Below are positions 36,139-45,322 of a stretch of DNA of 58,426 nt, in pieces. The position numbers and the translations under genes were made by a program. Under the pieces are notes generated by a model. The model saw only the letters and a list, made by a program, of their open reading frames with translations. It did no database searches and was not told the origin of the DNA. Within the stretch, counting starts at the first letter, position 1. Every line of letters begins with the position of its first letter. This DNA is from Segatella salivae DSM 15606 (lineage in GTDB: Bacteria; Bacteroidota; Bacteroidia; Bacteroidales; Bacteroidaceae): assembly GCF_000185845.1 (NCBI RefSeq), contig NZ_GL629647.1:2296071-2354496 (forward strand), read 5' to 3'.

Positions 36139-37917
36139 ATGCGTAAAACAAAAATATTTATGATAATGAAAATGAATTTCGGAAGGCTTTTTCTGCTTGG
36201 CACAATGGCTTTAGCGGTAACGGCTTGTAGCGAAGATGATAGTGCTAAGCCTTACAACCCAAATGATAATGTCGGTAAAAATATAGGCAACTTTACTTCA
36301 GCTGAGTGGTATCCTGGAGGCGAAAAGGGAACTACTTCGAATGAAGAGGGCTGTTATAGTAACCCATCTCCCGAGATAGAAGAAGCTGGATTATCCCAGA
36401 CTTTCAAGCGCGGTGAAACCTTCTTTGAGCACAATTACACCTACTTTACACGTCCTTATGCGGGCTTAGGTCCTGCTTATGTGCGTTCAGGTTGTGAGTA
36501 TTGTCACCCTTCTTACGGTCATGGCAAGCGCCAAAACAAGTATAATGCCGACCAAATGGGTAACGGATATCTGCTTGTTATCTATCATCCAACGGCAGGA
36601 ACCGACCCTGATGGGGTGCAATATGCAGCCAATTCATACATCCGTCAGGTAACGGGTATGCCACAAACTAAGGCAATGTATCCATTCAAAGCACCTGTTG
36701 ATGAGCGTGGAATCCACATGCAATGGAAGACGCTTTCAGGCACTATGCCTTCTGGTTTGTCTGCAACTCAATTCCCTGATGGCGAGAAATTTGAGTTATC
36801 TTATCCTGAAGTAACCATCGAACAGAGTGCTTTCAACACCAATCCTAAGCCTACCAACTATGAGGTACGCCTTGAATCTACGATTGGTATGTATGGTTCT
36901 GGCTTGCTTGATGCCATTGATCAAGACTCAATGAAGGTGCAGTATGCACGTGAAGCAGCCAATCCCCACGTGAAACTCAACCCTGGTATGTGGGACACTG
37001 CAGCCCAAGATTGGGCCGCTTCAGCATGGTATAAGCTGGCAGATGGCACAAAACGCATCAAGAAGTTTACCTATGCGATGACTCGTGCGGCTCTACTTGA
37101 CGGCCCAGGTGTCAATGCTATTTGGAACATTACCAACGTAACACGCAGTGATCGCCGCTATCTCTACACCACACCTGCATGGGCTAAGGCCATGAGTGAA
37201 GACGAAAGTGTTATCAAAGAGATACAAGAGCAGGGCCAAAATCCGTCATCTTTGCTTCATCCTTACTATGGAGATGGCACCAAAGCAGGTATAAAGAAGT
37301 TGGTAAATGACTTGTTAAGTCTCAACACTCCTACCGAAGCAAACAAACAAAAGTATAAACAATACTTCGTAGATATGGCACCTTGGAACGGACAAGACGA
37401 GATGCAAGACGAAGATTACTATGCTTTTTCGGTATGGCATAAGGGACTTGGTGTGCCACAGGCCCGTAACCTCGACTCAAAAGAGGTGCAACGAGGAAAA
37501 GAACTGTTCTATCAAATGGGCTGTACTGCCTGCCATCGTCCTTCATGGACTATCAAAAAAGACAACAGTTGGGTAGATCCTATCAGCCGTAGATATGCTT
37601 CTATAGGCCATGGCCTACCAGATTATAGTGGCACTACTATCTGGCCATACACCGATTTGGTACAACATCGCCTCTTCATGGTTAATGATATCCGCACAGG
37701 ATGGTGCAGAACAACACCTCTTTGGGGTCGCGGCTTGTCGACACAAGAGACAGGTGAGGGCTCAAGATTACACGATTGTCGCGCTCATAACGTAATAGAG
37801 GCTATCATGTGGCATGCATATAGCAAGCAGAGTGATGCCTACTTTGCCGCTGAAAAGTTCTATAAATTGAAGAAAGCCGATAGAGATGCTGTCGTAGCTT
37901 TCATCAATGCAATTTAA
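36139..37917 (+). CDS. Di-heme c-type oxidoreductase (DHOR family) lipoprotein
   Basis: 592 residues. A lipobox (MALAVTAC) suggests a lipid anchor; starts at 36163 or 36169 are possible alternatives. Two heme c sites are clear: C119-E-Y-C122-H123 (SGCEYCHPSYGHG) and C462-T-A-C465-H466 (MGCTACHRPSW). The family is the di-heme oxidoreductase group once called thiol oxidoreductase (COG3488), related to di-heme peroxidases. It is flanked by two imelysin genes, a known conserved arrangement. It could reduce or oxidise iron or a thiol in the periplasm. Its hemes need a cytochrome c synthase, which is coded two genes on. Confidence 0.92.
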   Translation: MRKTKIFMIMKMNFGRLFLLGTMALAVTACSEDDSAKPYNPNDNVGKNIGNFTSAEWYPGGEKGTTSNEEGCYSNPSPEIEEAGLSQTFKRGETFFEHNYTYFTRPYAGLGPAYVRSGCEYCHPSYGHGKRQNKYNADQMGNGYLLVIYHPTAGTDPDGVQYAANSYIRQVTGMPQTKAMYPFKAPVDERGIHMQWKTLSGTMPSGLSATQFPDGEKFELSYPEVTIEQSAFNTNPKPTNYEVRLESTIGMYGSGLLDAIDQDSMKVQYAREAANPHVKLNPGMWDTAAQDWAASAWYKLADGTKRIKKFTYAMTRAALLDGPGVNAIWNITNVTRSDRRYLYTTPAWAKAMSEDESVIKEIQEQGQNPSSLLHPYYGDGTKAGIKKLVNDLLSLNTPTEANKQKYKQYFVDMAPWNGQDEMQDEDYYAFSVWHKGLGVPQARNLDSKEVQRGKELFYQMGCTACHRPSWTIKKDNSWVDPISRRYASIGHGLPDYSGTTIWPYTDLVQHRLFMVNDIRTGWCRTTPLWGRGLSTQETGEGSRLHDCRAHNVIEAIMWHAYSKQSDAYFAAEKFYKLKKADRDAVVAFINAI

Positions 37918-37927
37918 TATTACCCAC

Positions 37928-37960
37928 ACTCGACTCCTCCCCAAGGGTGGGGAGGGCGAG
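37928..37960 (+). terminator. G/C-rich hairpin after the di-heme gene
   Basis: CCTCCCC (37936-37942) pairs with GGGGAGG (37948-37954), with flanking ACTCG/CGAGT lengthening the stem. No long T run follows. Confidence 0.5.
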
Positions 37961-37994
37961 TGGAGTAGAGCTAATGGTGATGCAATACATAATT

Positions 37995-38110
37995 CATTAG
38001 CTGTCAACTCGTTATAAACAAGATTCTGAAATGTGCCATTTTGCAGTGCTAAATGCGTCATTTTATCCTGTAATATGCACCATTTCGCGTTGTAAAGTGA
38101 CACATTTTAG
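37995..38110 (-). repeat. Degenerate 22-25 base tandem array
   Basis: Units such as AATGCGTCATTTTATCCTGT and ATGCACCATTTCGCGTTGTA. It separates the di-heme gene from the second imelysin gene. TAGGTATT follows at 38123-38130, just before the next start codon. Confidence 0.7.
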
Positions 38111-38122
38111 ATTCTTATCTCA

Positions 38123-38130
38123 TAGGTATT
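38123..38130 (+). promoter_or_regulatory. TAGGTATT motif before the second imelysin gene
   Basis: Identical to the core of the motif at the fldA and porin promoters; it lies 23 bases before the start codon. A single 8-base match is weak on its own. Confidence 0.4.
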
Positions 38131-38152
38131 ATACATTAATCTGTTTTTCTTC

Positions 38153-39259
38153 ATGATTCAACTACATTTCAAACCTCTCACATTTGCATTGTTATTTCTT
38201 TCCATTATCCTCTCTTCGTGTAGCGAAAAGGGTGGAGATGATGGTCAGCAAAGCAACAAACTATCCCTCGAACAGGTAATAACGAACGATATAGATGGTG
38301 TCATTCGCGCGCAATATAAAGTGTTGGCAACGAACACTTCAACCTTTTATGAGGCTCTATCTGCACTTGAAACGTCGACAATGACGCAAGAGCAGTTGGA
38401 GAAAGTGTGCCAACTATTTCTCAAAGCTCGTGGAGATTATGAGAAGAGCGAAGCCTTCTTTTTTGGTGCCAACGCCCACTTCACGGTGGATGCTGACATT
38501 AACTCGTGGCCGTTAGACCGCGTTCGGTTCCAACAACTCATGCAAAGCAATGACCCACTTGACGATAGTGAGCGTTGGGCTTCAGGCATTGTGGGCTGGC
38601 ATGGCATTGAATATGTTATCTTTAGAGACGGAAAACCACGCCCTGTTGCAGACATAACGGCTCGTGAACTCAAGTATGCCAAGACCTTATCTGCCAATCT
38701 TCGACTGCGTTGTTACCAGCTTTATTGCGGATGGAATGCCAGTGCCGGTACCGAGTTTACAGCCATTCTTGATGCTGCAAACCTATCCTATCGTGCGCCA
38801 AAAGGAGCCGATTATCGCGACTATTTCCTTGCCGTTTACACGCCACAACGGGCAGCTCAGGTCATACTTACAGGCGATAATGGCATGATGGGGCTATCGG
38901 ATGAGATGGCAAGGACTAAGTTTGGCGACCCGTTTGAACATCAAGATGCCGACTATATTGAGTCACCTTATAGTCACACTTCATTGGAAGACCTTCGCGA
39001 TAACTTGCAAAGCATTCGTAGTTTATGGTTTGGTAATGACAACAATGCCTTCGATGCATGGTTTAATGTGCGTAATCCGGCAATCTCAAAAGCCGTGAGA
39101 GAGGCGTTCGATAAAACGCTTCAAGCCATCAATGCTGTGCCCGAACCATTTGTAAAGCATTATAATGACCCGACCATTAAACAGGCTATAGCGGCTTTAG
39201 ACAATCTAAGTAAACAGCTTGAACAAGCAAACGACTTTATACAACAACATAATGATTAA
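38153..39259 (+). CDS. Second imelysin-like lipoprotein
   Basis: 368 residues. The lipobox is ILSSC. The signature GxHxxE reads G148-W-H150-G-I-E153 (GWHGIEYVIFRDGKPRP), and FLKARGDYEKSEAFFFGANAHF and DADINSWPLD repeat the pattern of the first imelysin. The two are clearly paralogous; this one resembles the COG3489 partner. It overlaps the start of the cytochrome c synthase gene by eight bases, so the two are translationally coupled. Confidence 0.9.
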   Translation: MIQLHFKPLTFALLFLSIILSSCSEKGGDDGQQSNKLSLEQVITNDIDGVIRAQYKVLATNTSTFYEALSALETSTMTQEQLEKVCQLFLKARGDYEKSEAFFFGANAHFTVDADINSWPLDRVRFQQLMQSNDPLDDSERWASGIVGWHGIEYVIFRDGKPRPVADITARELKYAKTLSANLRLRCYQLYCGWNASAGTEFTAILDAANLSYRAPKGADYRDYFLAVYTPQRAAQVILTGDNGMMGLSDEMARTKFGDPFEHQDADYIESPYSHTSLEDLRDNLQSIRSLWFGNDNNAFDAWFNVRNPAISKAVREAFDKTLQAINAVPEPFVKHYNDPTIKQAIAALDNLSKQLEQANDFIQQHND

Positions 39260-41528
39260 GAAAATAACATTCGTTTTCTATGTAGTTTTGATTGTAGTGA
39301 TGGCAGCGGCCACCATTATTGAGCATCTTAATTCGACGCCCTTTGTTTCGCAATATATATATGGTGCGTGGTGGTTTAGCCTGCTTTGGGCTCTTCTTGT
39401 GGCTGTAGGTGTGGTCTATATTGCCAAATCTCATCTCCGGAAATGGAATCTTTTATTACTTCATTTGTCGATGATAGTCATCCTTGTTGGAGCCTTTTTA
39501 ACCCATACAACAGGTTTTAAGGGGATGATACACCTAAGGGGTGACCAGCCAACTAACGTCTATACAGAAATGGTTTCCATGTCAGAATCGCGTACACATC
39601 GACTGCCTTTTTCGGTTCGTTTGGACCATTTCGACATACAATATCACGACGGAACACAAGCTGCTTCGGATTATATGACTCACTTTGTCATAACAGATGG
39701 CGAGACAATTACACGTGCAACCGTGTCGATGAATAAGGTATTTTACTACCATGGTACACGTTTCTACCAAGCGAGTTATGACACAGATAACCGCGGAAGT
39801 TACCTCAGTGTGAATAGTGATCCCTATGGACTTCCGGTCACATATACGGGTTATGGTCTGCTGTTCTTTTCGCTTTTATGGCTTCTTGTCGATGCAAAAG
39901 GAACATTTAGAAAGTTGCTTCGCAGTCCGGTGCTTAAGAAATCATTAGCCACTTTGTTGCTAATCTTTGGATTTTCAACAGCCATTCATGCGGCCGAAGA
40001 ATCTATTTCAGCCCCTGTAGTGGCTCAACCCGTAGCCGAAAAGTTTGGAGATCTCTATATCAACTATAACGAACGAATCTGTCCTTTGCAGACTTTCGCC
40101 TTAGATTTTGTGAAGAAAATCTATGGCAAACGAAGCTATAAAGGCGCTGATGCCACTCAAATCTTGATGAGTTGGATATTCTTTGGCGATGCGTGGAATC
40201 GTGAACCTATCGTGCAAATCAAGAGTAAAGAGATGCGCGAAACATTCGGATTACCCGAATATACGAATGTAAAGGCATTCTTTCAAAATGGAGAATACGT
40301 CCTGGGTCAATATGCTTATGACTATCAACAAGGTCAACAGGACGCACTACACAAGGCTTGTTATGACATGGATAATAAGCTTCAAGTCATCATGTCGCTG
40401 CAAAAGGGAACGCCACTTGCCCTATTTCCGCACACGTTTCGACATGGAAAGACGCAATGGTTCTCGCCATTTGAGCAGTATCCTAAGCAGCTTCCGAAGA
40501 ATGATATCCTGTTAATCAAGAGCTACTTTCCTGCACTCTACCAAGCCGTTGCAGCGAATGATGAGGCCAATGCTATTCAACTCATTGAGCAACTTCGTAG
40601 CTATCAGCAGCACAATGCAGGCGAATCGCTCCCTACTGACATGCAGTTTAAGGCAGAGAAATGCTACAATAACATTCCTTTTTCCACTCTACTTTTCATC
40701 TTAAACCTATGTCTTGGATTCTTCACTATGGGCTTAGTGATTCGCCGATTGACTTCCTCCAAGACGCAACTTCTTGGGCTTCGTCCGTCAATACTTCACG
40801 GATTGCTCATCCTTTTGCTTGTCATCTCATTCTCAGTGCTAACATTTGCGCTGGCCTTACGATGGATAATAAGCGACAATATCCCTTTAAGCAATGGCTA
40901 TGAGTCCATGCTTTCCGTTGCGTGGTTTAGCATGTTGATCACTATAGTGATGGCTTTTGCTATGCGTTCTCTGCGACTTCTCATCATCACCTTTGGCTTT
41001 TTACTCAGTGGTTTCTTTCTTTTGGTGAGCCATATCGGTCAAATGGACCCCGCAATCGGCCATATTATGCCCGTGTTGAATAGCCCATTACTGAGTATTC
41101 ACGTGAGTATCATCATGATGAGTTACGCACTTTTGGCCCTAACCTTTATCTGCGGACTCACTGCTTTGATTCTTTCCGCGTTACAACGCATGCGTGGTTG
41201 TCCCCAAACAGGACTGGAACAGTCTACGGCTTTAATGACTTTGAGTCGCATTTTCCTTTATCCTGCCATGACAACGCTGGGACTTGGCATCTTCATTGGT
41301 GCCATTTGGGCCAACATTAGCTGGGGAAACTACTGGTCATGGGACCCAAAAGAGACGTGGGCGCTTATCACTTTTATGGTTTATGCGGTGCTTCTTCACT
41401 TGCAAAGTGTACCTGCTTTGCGCACGCCTAAATACTATCACATCTATACAACGATAGCTTTCTTGACGATAGTCATAACATATTTCGGCGTAAACTATGT
41501 GTTGGGAGGCATGCACAGCTATGCTTAA
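39252..41528 (+). CDS. ccsBA: Fused cytochrome c synthase CcsBA (ResB-CcsA)
   Basis: 758 residues from MIKKITFVFY; the frame from 39219 would start inside the imelysin gene. The N-terminal half is ResB-like: membrane segments, then a periplasmic part (GFKGMIHLRGDQPTN, FYYHGTRFYQASYD). The C-terminal half is CcsA-like, with six or more segments and the heme-handling WWD motif WGNYWSWDPKETWAL from W691. It attaches heme to CXXCH motifs in the periplasm. The only CXXCH protein seen in the window is the di-heme oxidoreductase two genes upstream, so a dedicated role is likely. Confidence 0.92.
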   Translation: MIKKITFVFYVVLIVVMAAATIIEHLNSTPFVSQYIYGAWWFSLLWALLVAVGVVYIAKSHLRKWNLLLLHLSMIVILVGAFLTHTTGFKGMIHLRGDQPTNVYTEMVSMSESRTHRLPFSVRLDHFDIQYHDGTQAASDYMTHFVITDGETITRATVSMNKVFYYHGTRFYQASYDTDNRGSYLSVNSDPYGLPVTYTGYGLLFFSLLWLLVDAKGTFRKLLRSPVLKKSLATLLLIFGFSTAIHAAEESISAPVVAQPVAEKFGDLYINYNERICPLQTFALDFVKKIYGKRSYKGADATQILMSWIFFGDAWNREPIVQIKSKEMRETFGLPEYTNVKAFFQNGEYVLGQYAYDYQQGQQDALHKACYDMDNKLQVIMSLQKGTPLALFPHTFRHGKTQWFSPFEQYPKQLPKNDILLIKSYFPALYQAVAANDEANAIQLIEQLRSYQQHNAGESLPTDMQFKAEKCYNNIPFSTLLFILNLCLGFFTMGLVIRRLTSSKTQLLGLRPSILHGLLILLLVISFSVLTFALALRWIISDNIPLSNGYESMLSVAWFSMLITIVMAFAMRSLRLLIITFGFLLSGFFLLVSHIGQMDPAIGHIMPVLNSPLLSIHVSIIMMSYALLALTFICGLTALILSALQRMRGCPQTGLEQSTALMTLSRIFLYPAMTTLGLGIFIGAIWANISWGNYWSWDPKETWALITFMVYAVLLHLQSVPALRTPKYYHIYTTIAFLTIVITYFGVNYVLGGMHSYA

Positions 41529-41638
41529 ATGAGGCCTTTTCGCCTTTTTCTTACGAAGAGATGAGGCAAAATTAAGGGTGAAAGCACTTGCGTGATAATG
41601 AGAATACAAACCAAATAGAGAATAATTAATAATAGCTT

Positions 41639-42820
41639 ATGATACAGAAAAATACTCAAGAGGAGTATTCTAACCTCACTTCTCCACGCACTTCAAGCCT
41701 GCCTATGCTCATTTCTGAGGGTCCAAGCGAGGCCTTTCGCACCAAGATAAATGATGAAGCCTCTTTTATCATCCATGCATCCGACCCAAATGCTGCCTTC
41801 ACGACACAGCTTCAAGAAGTCATTTCGCGTTATAATGAACTGAGAAATCAGTTGATGCCCGGCGCTGAAGCCGTCATGAAACGTTACTTTCTCAGTGATG
41901 CTGCCAATCAAGAAGACGAGGTTTATGCCACCGATGAATGTGATTGTGCGCTCTCTGTGATTCAACAGCCACCATTAGATGGTACAAAAGTGGCGCTATG
42001 GGTATATGTTTTAAAAGGCATAAAGAATCAAAACTGCGCCCAAGGGGTGTCTCGTGTGACGCACGGAGCATACGAATATCTTTGGATTGCAGGTGAAACC
42101 ATCTCTTCATCCAACTCAAAATATCAAACAACTCGATTGCTTGAAGACTATGTGATGCGTCTGATAGAGAACGAATGTACGTTGAAAGACAACTGTGTTC
42201 GCACCTGGTTTTTCGTCAACGACATTGATAACAACTATGAAGGTGTCGTGAAAGCACGCAATGAAGTGTTTGTAACTCAAGACCTAACTGCCAATACACA
42301 CTACATATCGAGTACTGGAATAGGAGGTAGAGTGGCTGATTCGAAGGTGTCAGTATGTATGGATGCCTACGCCATTAAAGGTCTTTTGCCCAACCAAATG
42401 ACTTTTCTCTACGCGCTTGATCACATGAATCGCACGAGCGAATATGGCGTAAGCTTCGAAAGAGCGACGCAAATCGACTACGGAGATCGCCGACATGTCT
42501 TCGTGTCGGGCACTGCAAGTATAGACAATAAGGGACAGGTGGTCTATCCGCATGATATCAAACGTCAGGTAAAACGCATGTGGGAGAATGTTGATGCCAT
42601 ACTCGATGAGGCCGAAATGCACTTTGATGATATCGCCTTTGCCCTCGTTTATCTGCGTGACCCAGCTGATTATGCAGTGGTTTCTACGATGTTTCATGAG
42701 CAATTCCCTCATACTCCTTATGTCCTTCTCCATGCTCCCGTGTGCCGACCAGGCTGGCTTATTGAGATGGAATGTATGGCAGTGAAGGCTAACCACGATG
42801 AAAGATTTCCGAATTTCTAA
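41639..42820 (+). CDS. Rid-fold protein resembling FkbO/Hyg5 chorismatases
   Basis: 393 residues. The C-terminal third is a Rid-type fold (HVFVSGTASIDNKGQVVYP, VDAILDEAEMHFDDIAFALVYLRD, VLLHAPVCRPGWLIEMECMA). The N-terminal part looks like the extra domain of chorismate-transforming enzymes of the FkbO/Hyg5 group, but the match is loose. Without checking active-site residues, the reaction cannot be named. It starts 110 bases after ccsBA, on the same strand, with no clear terminator between, so it could be part of that transcript. Confidence 0.65.
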   Translation: MIQKNTQEEYSNLTSPRTSSLPMLISEGPSEAFRTKINDEASFIIHASDPNAAFTTQLQEVISRYNELRNQLMPGAEAVMKRYFLSDAANQEDEVYATDECDCALSVIQQPPLDGTKVALWVYVLKGIKNQNCAQGVSRVTHGAYEYLWIAGETISSSNSKYQTTRLLEDYVMRLIENECTLKDNCVRTWFFVNDIDNNYEGVVKARNEVFVTQDLTANTHYISSTGIGGRVADSKVSVCMDAYAIKGLLPNQMTFLYALDHMNRTSEYGVSFERATQIDYGDRRHVFVSGTASIDNKGQVVYPHDIKRQVKRMWENVDAILDEAEMHFDDIAFALVYLRDPADYAVVSTMFHEQFPHTPYVLLHAPVCRPGWLIEMECMAVKANHDERFPNF

Positions 42821-42840
42821 GGCTTTTATCAGTTTTTTTG

Positions 42841-42848
42841 TATCTTTG
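42841..42848 (+). promoter_or_regulatory. -7 promoter element (TATCTTTG) of the GH53 gene
   Basis: It fits TAnnTTTG and lies 25 bases before the ATG at 42873. It rules out the longer frame from 42798, which would start before it. Confidence 0.6.
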
Positions 42849-42872
42849 CATCCGAAAAAAACAAACAAAATA

Positions 42873-44072
42873 ATGAAAAAACTGATACGAACAACTGTCC
42901 TTTTAGCATTTACATTGCTAACCATTACTACTGCTTGTGGCAGTAATGAAATTGCACCAGAGAAGAAACCAACACAGAAACCCAACACAACGCCTATCGA
43001 AGAAGGGGTGAAATACGTAGGGGGTGACATCTCACTGCTACCGAAATATGAACAAGCGCATGCCATTTATAAAGACAAAGGAACGCCAACGAGTCCGCTT
43101 GCACTATTTAAGAAGGCTAGCTGGAACACCATGCGACTTCGTCTTTTCGTAAATCCTGCCGACTATCAAGGTGAAGATCGCGATGCAAACGCATGCCAAG
43201 ATCTCGCTTATATCTTGCCTTTGGCGAAACAAATCAAGGCTGCTGGCTTCAAGATTCTACTCGATTTTCATTACTCTGACACGTGGGCTGACCCCGGAAA
43301 ACAATGGACTCCGAAGGCTTGGGCAAGTCTAAATGATGCACAATTAGCTGCAAAAATCAAGACCTATACAGCGGAGGTGTTGAAGAAAATGAATGAAAAC
43401 GGCGTTTCACCAGAGTTGATTCAGACGGGAAATGAAATCAGTTATGGAATGCTTTGGGGAGTAAACAAGGCATCAGCAAAGGTTTGTTACCCCACATCTC
43501 CACAGGAAAATTGGGCTCGTTTCACACAACTCTTGCGGGCAGCAACCACAGCTTGTAGAGAGGTTTGCCCCAAAGCAAAAATCATTTTGCATACCGAGCG
43601 CGTGTCAACTTCCCAACAACACGACAACGCTAATTATCAAGCATTGATGAATTTCTATCAACAGATGCAGTTAGCCAAGATAGATTACGACGTCATTGGC
43701 TTGAGTTATTATCCTTATTTCCATGGTTCAATGAACGAACTCGACGCTGCTATATCGCGCTTAGAGCAGGCTTTTGCGAACAAAAACATTATGCTTGTTG
43801 AAACGGGTTACCCTTATAAGTGGGGTGTTGGAGGTTCAACTTTCGACTATTCTAGCCAATATCCTTACTCACTTCAAGGCCAACAACGTTTCACTTCAGA
43901 CCTCATCACTATGCTAAAGGGCCATAAACATGTGACAGGTTTATTCTGGTGGTGGCCTGAATTTAATGCGTTTAATACACAAATGAGCAATTGGTACAAT
44001 GCACCTCTATTCGATAGTGAGAGTGGAGAGGCTACACCTGCCTTGTATGAACTAAAGAAATTCGCAGAATAA
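42873..44072 (+). CDS. Arabinogalactan endo-beta-1,4-galactanase (GH53), lipoprotein
   Basis: 399 residues from MKKLIRTTVLLAF. The lipobox is TITTAC; a proline/lysine/threonine-rich linker follows. GH53 motifs: NTMRLRLFVNPADY, GFKILLDFHYSDTWADP, QTGNEISYGMLWG with acid/base E188, and MLVETGYPY with nucleophile E310. It cleaves beta-1,4-galactan (pectin side chains). The lipid anchor suggests cell-surface action. No other galactan genes are near. Confidence 0.93.
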   Translation: MKKLIRTTVLLAFTLLTITTACGSNEIAPEKKPTQKPNTTPIEEGVKYVGGDISLLPKYEQAHAIYKDKGTPTSPLALFKKASWNTMRLRLFVNPADYQGEDRDANACQDLAYILPLAKQIKAAGFKILLDFHYSDTWADPGKQWTPKAWASLNDAQLAAKIKTYTAEVLKKMNENGVSPELIQTGNEISYGMLWGVNKASAKVCYPTSPQENWARFTQLLRAATTACREVCPKAKIILHTERVSTSQQHDNANYQALMNFYQQMQLAKIDYDVIGLSYYPYFHGSMNELDAAISRLEQAFANKNIMLVETGYPYKWGVGGSTFDYSSQYPYSLQGQQRFTSDLITMLKGHKHVTGLFWWWPEFNAFNTQMSNWYNAPLFDSESGEATPALYELKKFAE

Positions 44073-44082
44073 CAATACATAT

Positions 44083-44130
44083 GATTCGTTTCCTCCATAC
44101 AAAACCTTGTGTGAGGAAACGAATCTTGTG
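44083..44130. terminator. Bidirectional terminator between convergent genes
   Basis: GATTCGTTTCCTC (44083-44095) pairs with GAGGAAACGAATC (44113-44125), with an inner CATAC/GTGTG extension. Confidence 0.85.
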
Positions 44131-44136
44131 CTATGT

Positions 44137-44331
44137 TTAACGCTCATGCATGATGTAAATGATGTGGGATATCAGCAAAAAAGTCCATACTATAGCTAAT
44201 ATAGCATCTTTTATTATCTTCTTTTTCCGCTTTTCTTCGTCTTCAATTTTTTTGTCTTCAATGAACAGACTGCAAAGCGTTGTGATGAGGGCCAAGGCAA
44301 AAATAATGGCTGAAATAATATAATGAGTCAT
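44137..44331 (-). CDS. Small two-pass membrane protein of unknown function
   Basis: 64 residues. Two hydrophobic segments (IISAIIFALALITTLCSLF; DAILAIVWTFLLISHIIYI) flank a charged loop (EDKKIEDEEKRKKKIIK). It has its own -7 element and shares a good terminator with the GH53 gene, which supports a real gene. No family recognised. Confidence 0.6.
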   Translation of the reverse strand: MTHYIISAIIFALALITTLCSLFIEDKKIEDEEKRKKKIIKDAILAIVWTFLLISHIIYIMHER

Positions 44332-44375
44332 TTTTTAGTTACGATTTAGATTACACTTCTTTGTTAATTGTAGTG

Positions 44376-44383
44376 CAAATGTA
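44376..44383 (-). promoter_or_regulatory. -7 promoter element (TACATTTG) of the small membrane protein gene
   Basis: It fits TAnnTTTG on the minus strand, 45 bases before the ATG. The stretch 44384-44639 shows nothing definite. Confidence 0.5.
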
Positions 44384-44639
44384 GGTAAATTTACGCATAA
44401 AACCTCATGTCTGTTGCTTTATTATGAGTTCTGTTGCACAATGACGCGCGTTACTTTTATTCATCAAAAGCCTTTCTTAGTGCGTTTTAAGCCTTGAAAT
44501 GTTTAGGTAAGTGCAGGGCGAAAATGAAAGGATTTTTGGCGAAGTGCAATGATAATCCACTATGCCAACAGCACAGAATCAAATCCTTCATCAGCTATTT
44601 TGTGTAATTCCATGGCGGGATAGTGATTGGTTCACACCG

Positions 44640-44790
44640 CGATATGCCTCATTTTATCGTGTAATCTCCGTCATTTCATCGCCTGAAATGCGTCAAATCA
44701 CCCGGTCGTTTGCGTCATATCATTTTCCAGTTTAATATCAACAGGTTTGTTATTCCCAATTAACCCTTCAACAAGGTAAATTTCATTAGT
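44640..44790 (-). repeat. Degenerate 22-25 base tandem array with conserved flank
   Basis: On the minus strand ATGACGCAAACGACCGGGTG and the following units match the 25.2 kb copy. The flank (to about 44790) aligns with 2340-2395. Confidence 0.75.
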
Positions 44791-44925
44791 CACCAATATC
44801 ATTTGTGTTGTTATGTTTTGGCAATGAATGTATTTGTTATAGTGAATGTTGCGGCCATGTAACGCCGTAGGTATTGTGTTATTATTCCAATGAACACATC
44901 TATCACTACGAATGTTCTCATCTCG

Positions 44926-45112
44926 CAACTCGGTACGAGTTGTTCTTTTGATAGCCTGGGGTTGGCGAGGAACGAGCCTACCCCGGGTGAGTATTCGCAA
45001 GGGGATTCAACGCCATCGGTGTTGAGCTTTTTCTATGAAGGCATGGTTATAGCGAGAGCATTCATAGCGGATTGCGCTTAGAAAGCGCAACACTTACAGC
45101 GTTGAAACGTTC
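44926..45112 (-). repeat. Composite hairpin repeat, copy 3
   Basis: Same modules and order as copy 2. The stem reads TGCGCTT/AAGCGCA (45073-45089), where copy 2 has TACGCTT/AAGCGTA: a paired change that keeps the stem. 45113-45322 holds nothing else I can name. Confidence 0.82.
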
Positions 45113-45322
45113 TTTTTATATCATGATTGTCGTTTTTTCACGCTAAAATTTATGCTGGATTGCGTCAAAAAACTACAACACCTATGGCATTGGGAAAATC
45201 ACATTAAATCATTATTTGTGGCGCGTTTCATTGGAATATCAATGATAACGTGTCATAAACAAGCCACATATATGTTATATTCTTTTATAAATCGCATGGA
45301 AAATCACAGCTTTTGATGTCAT

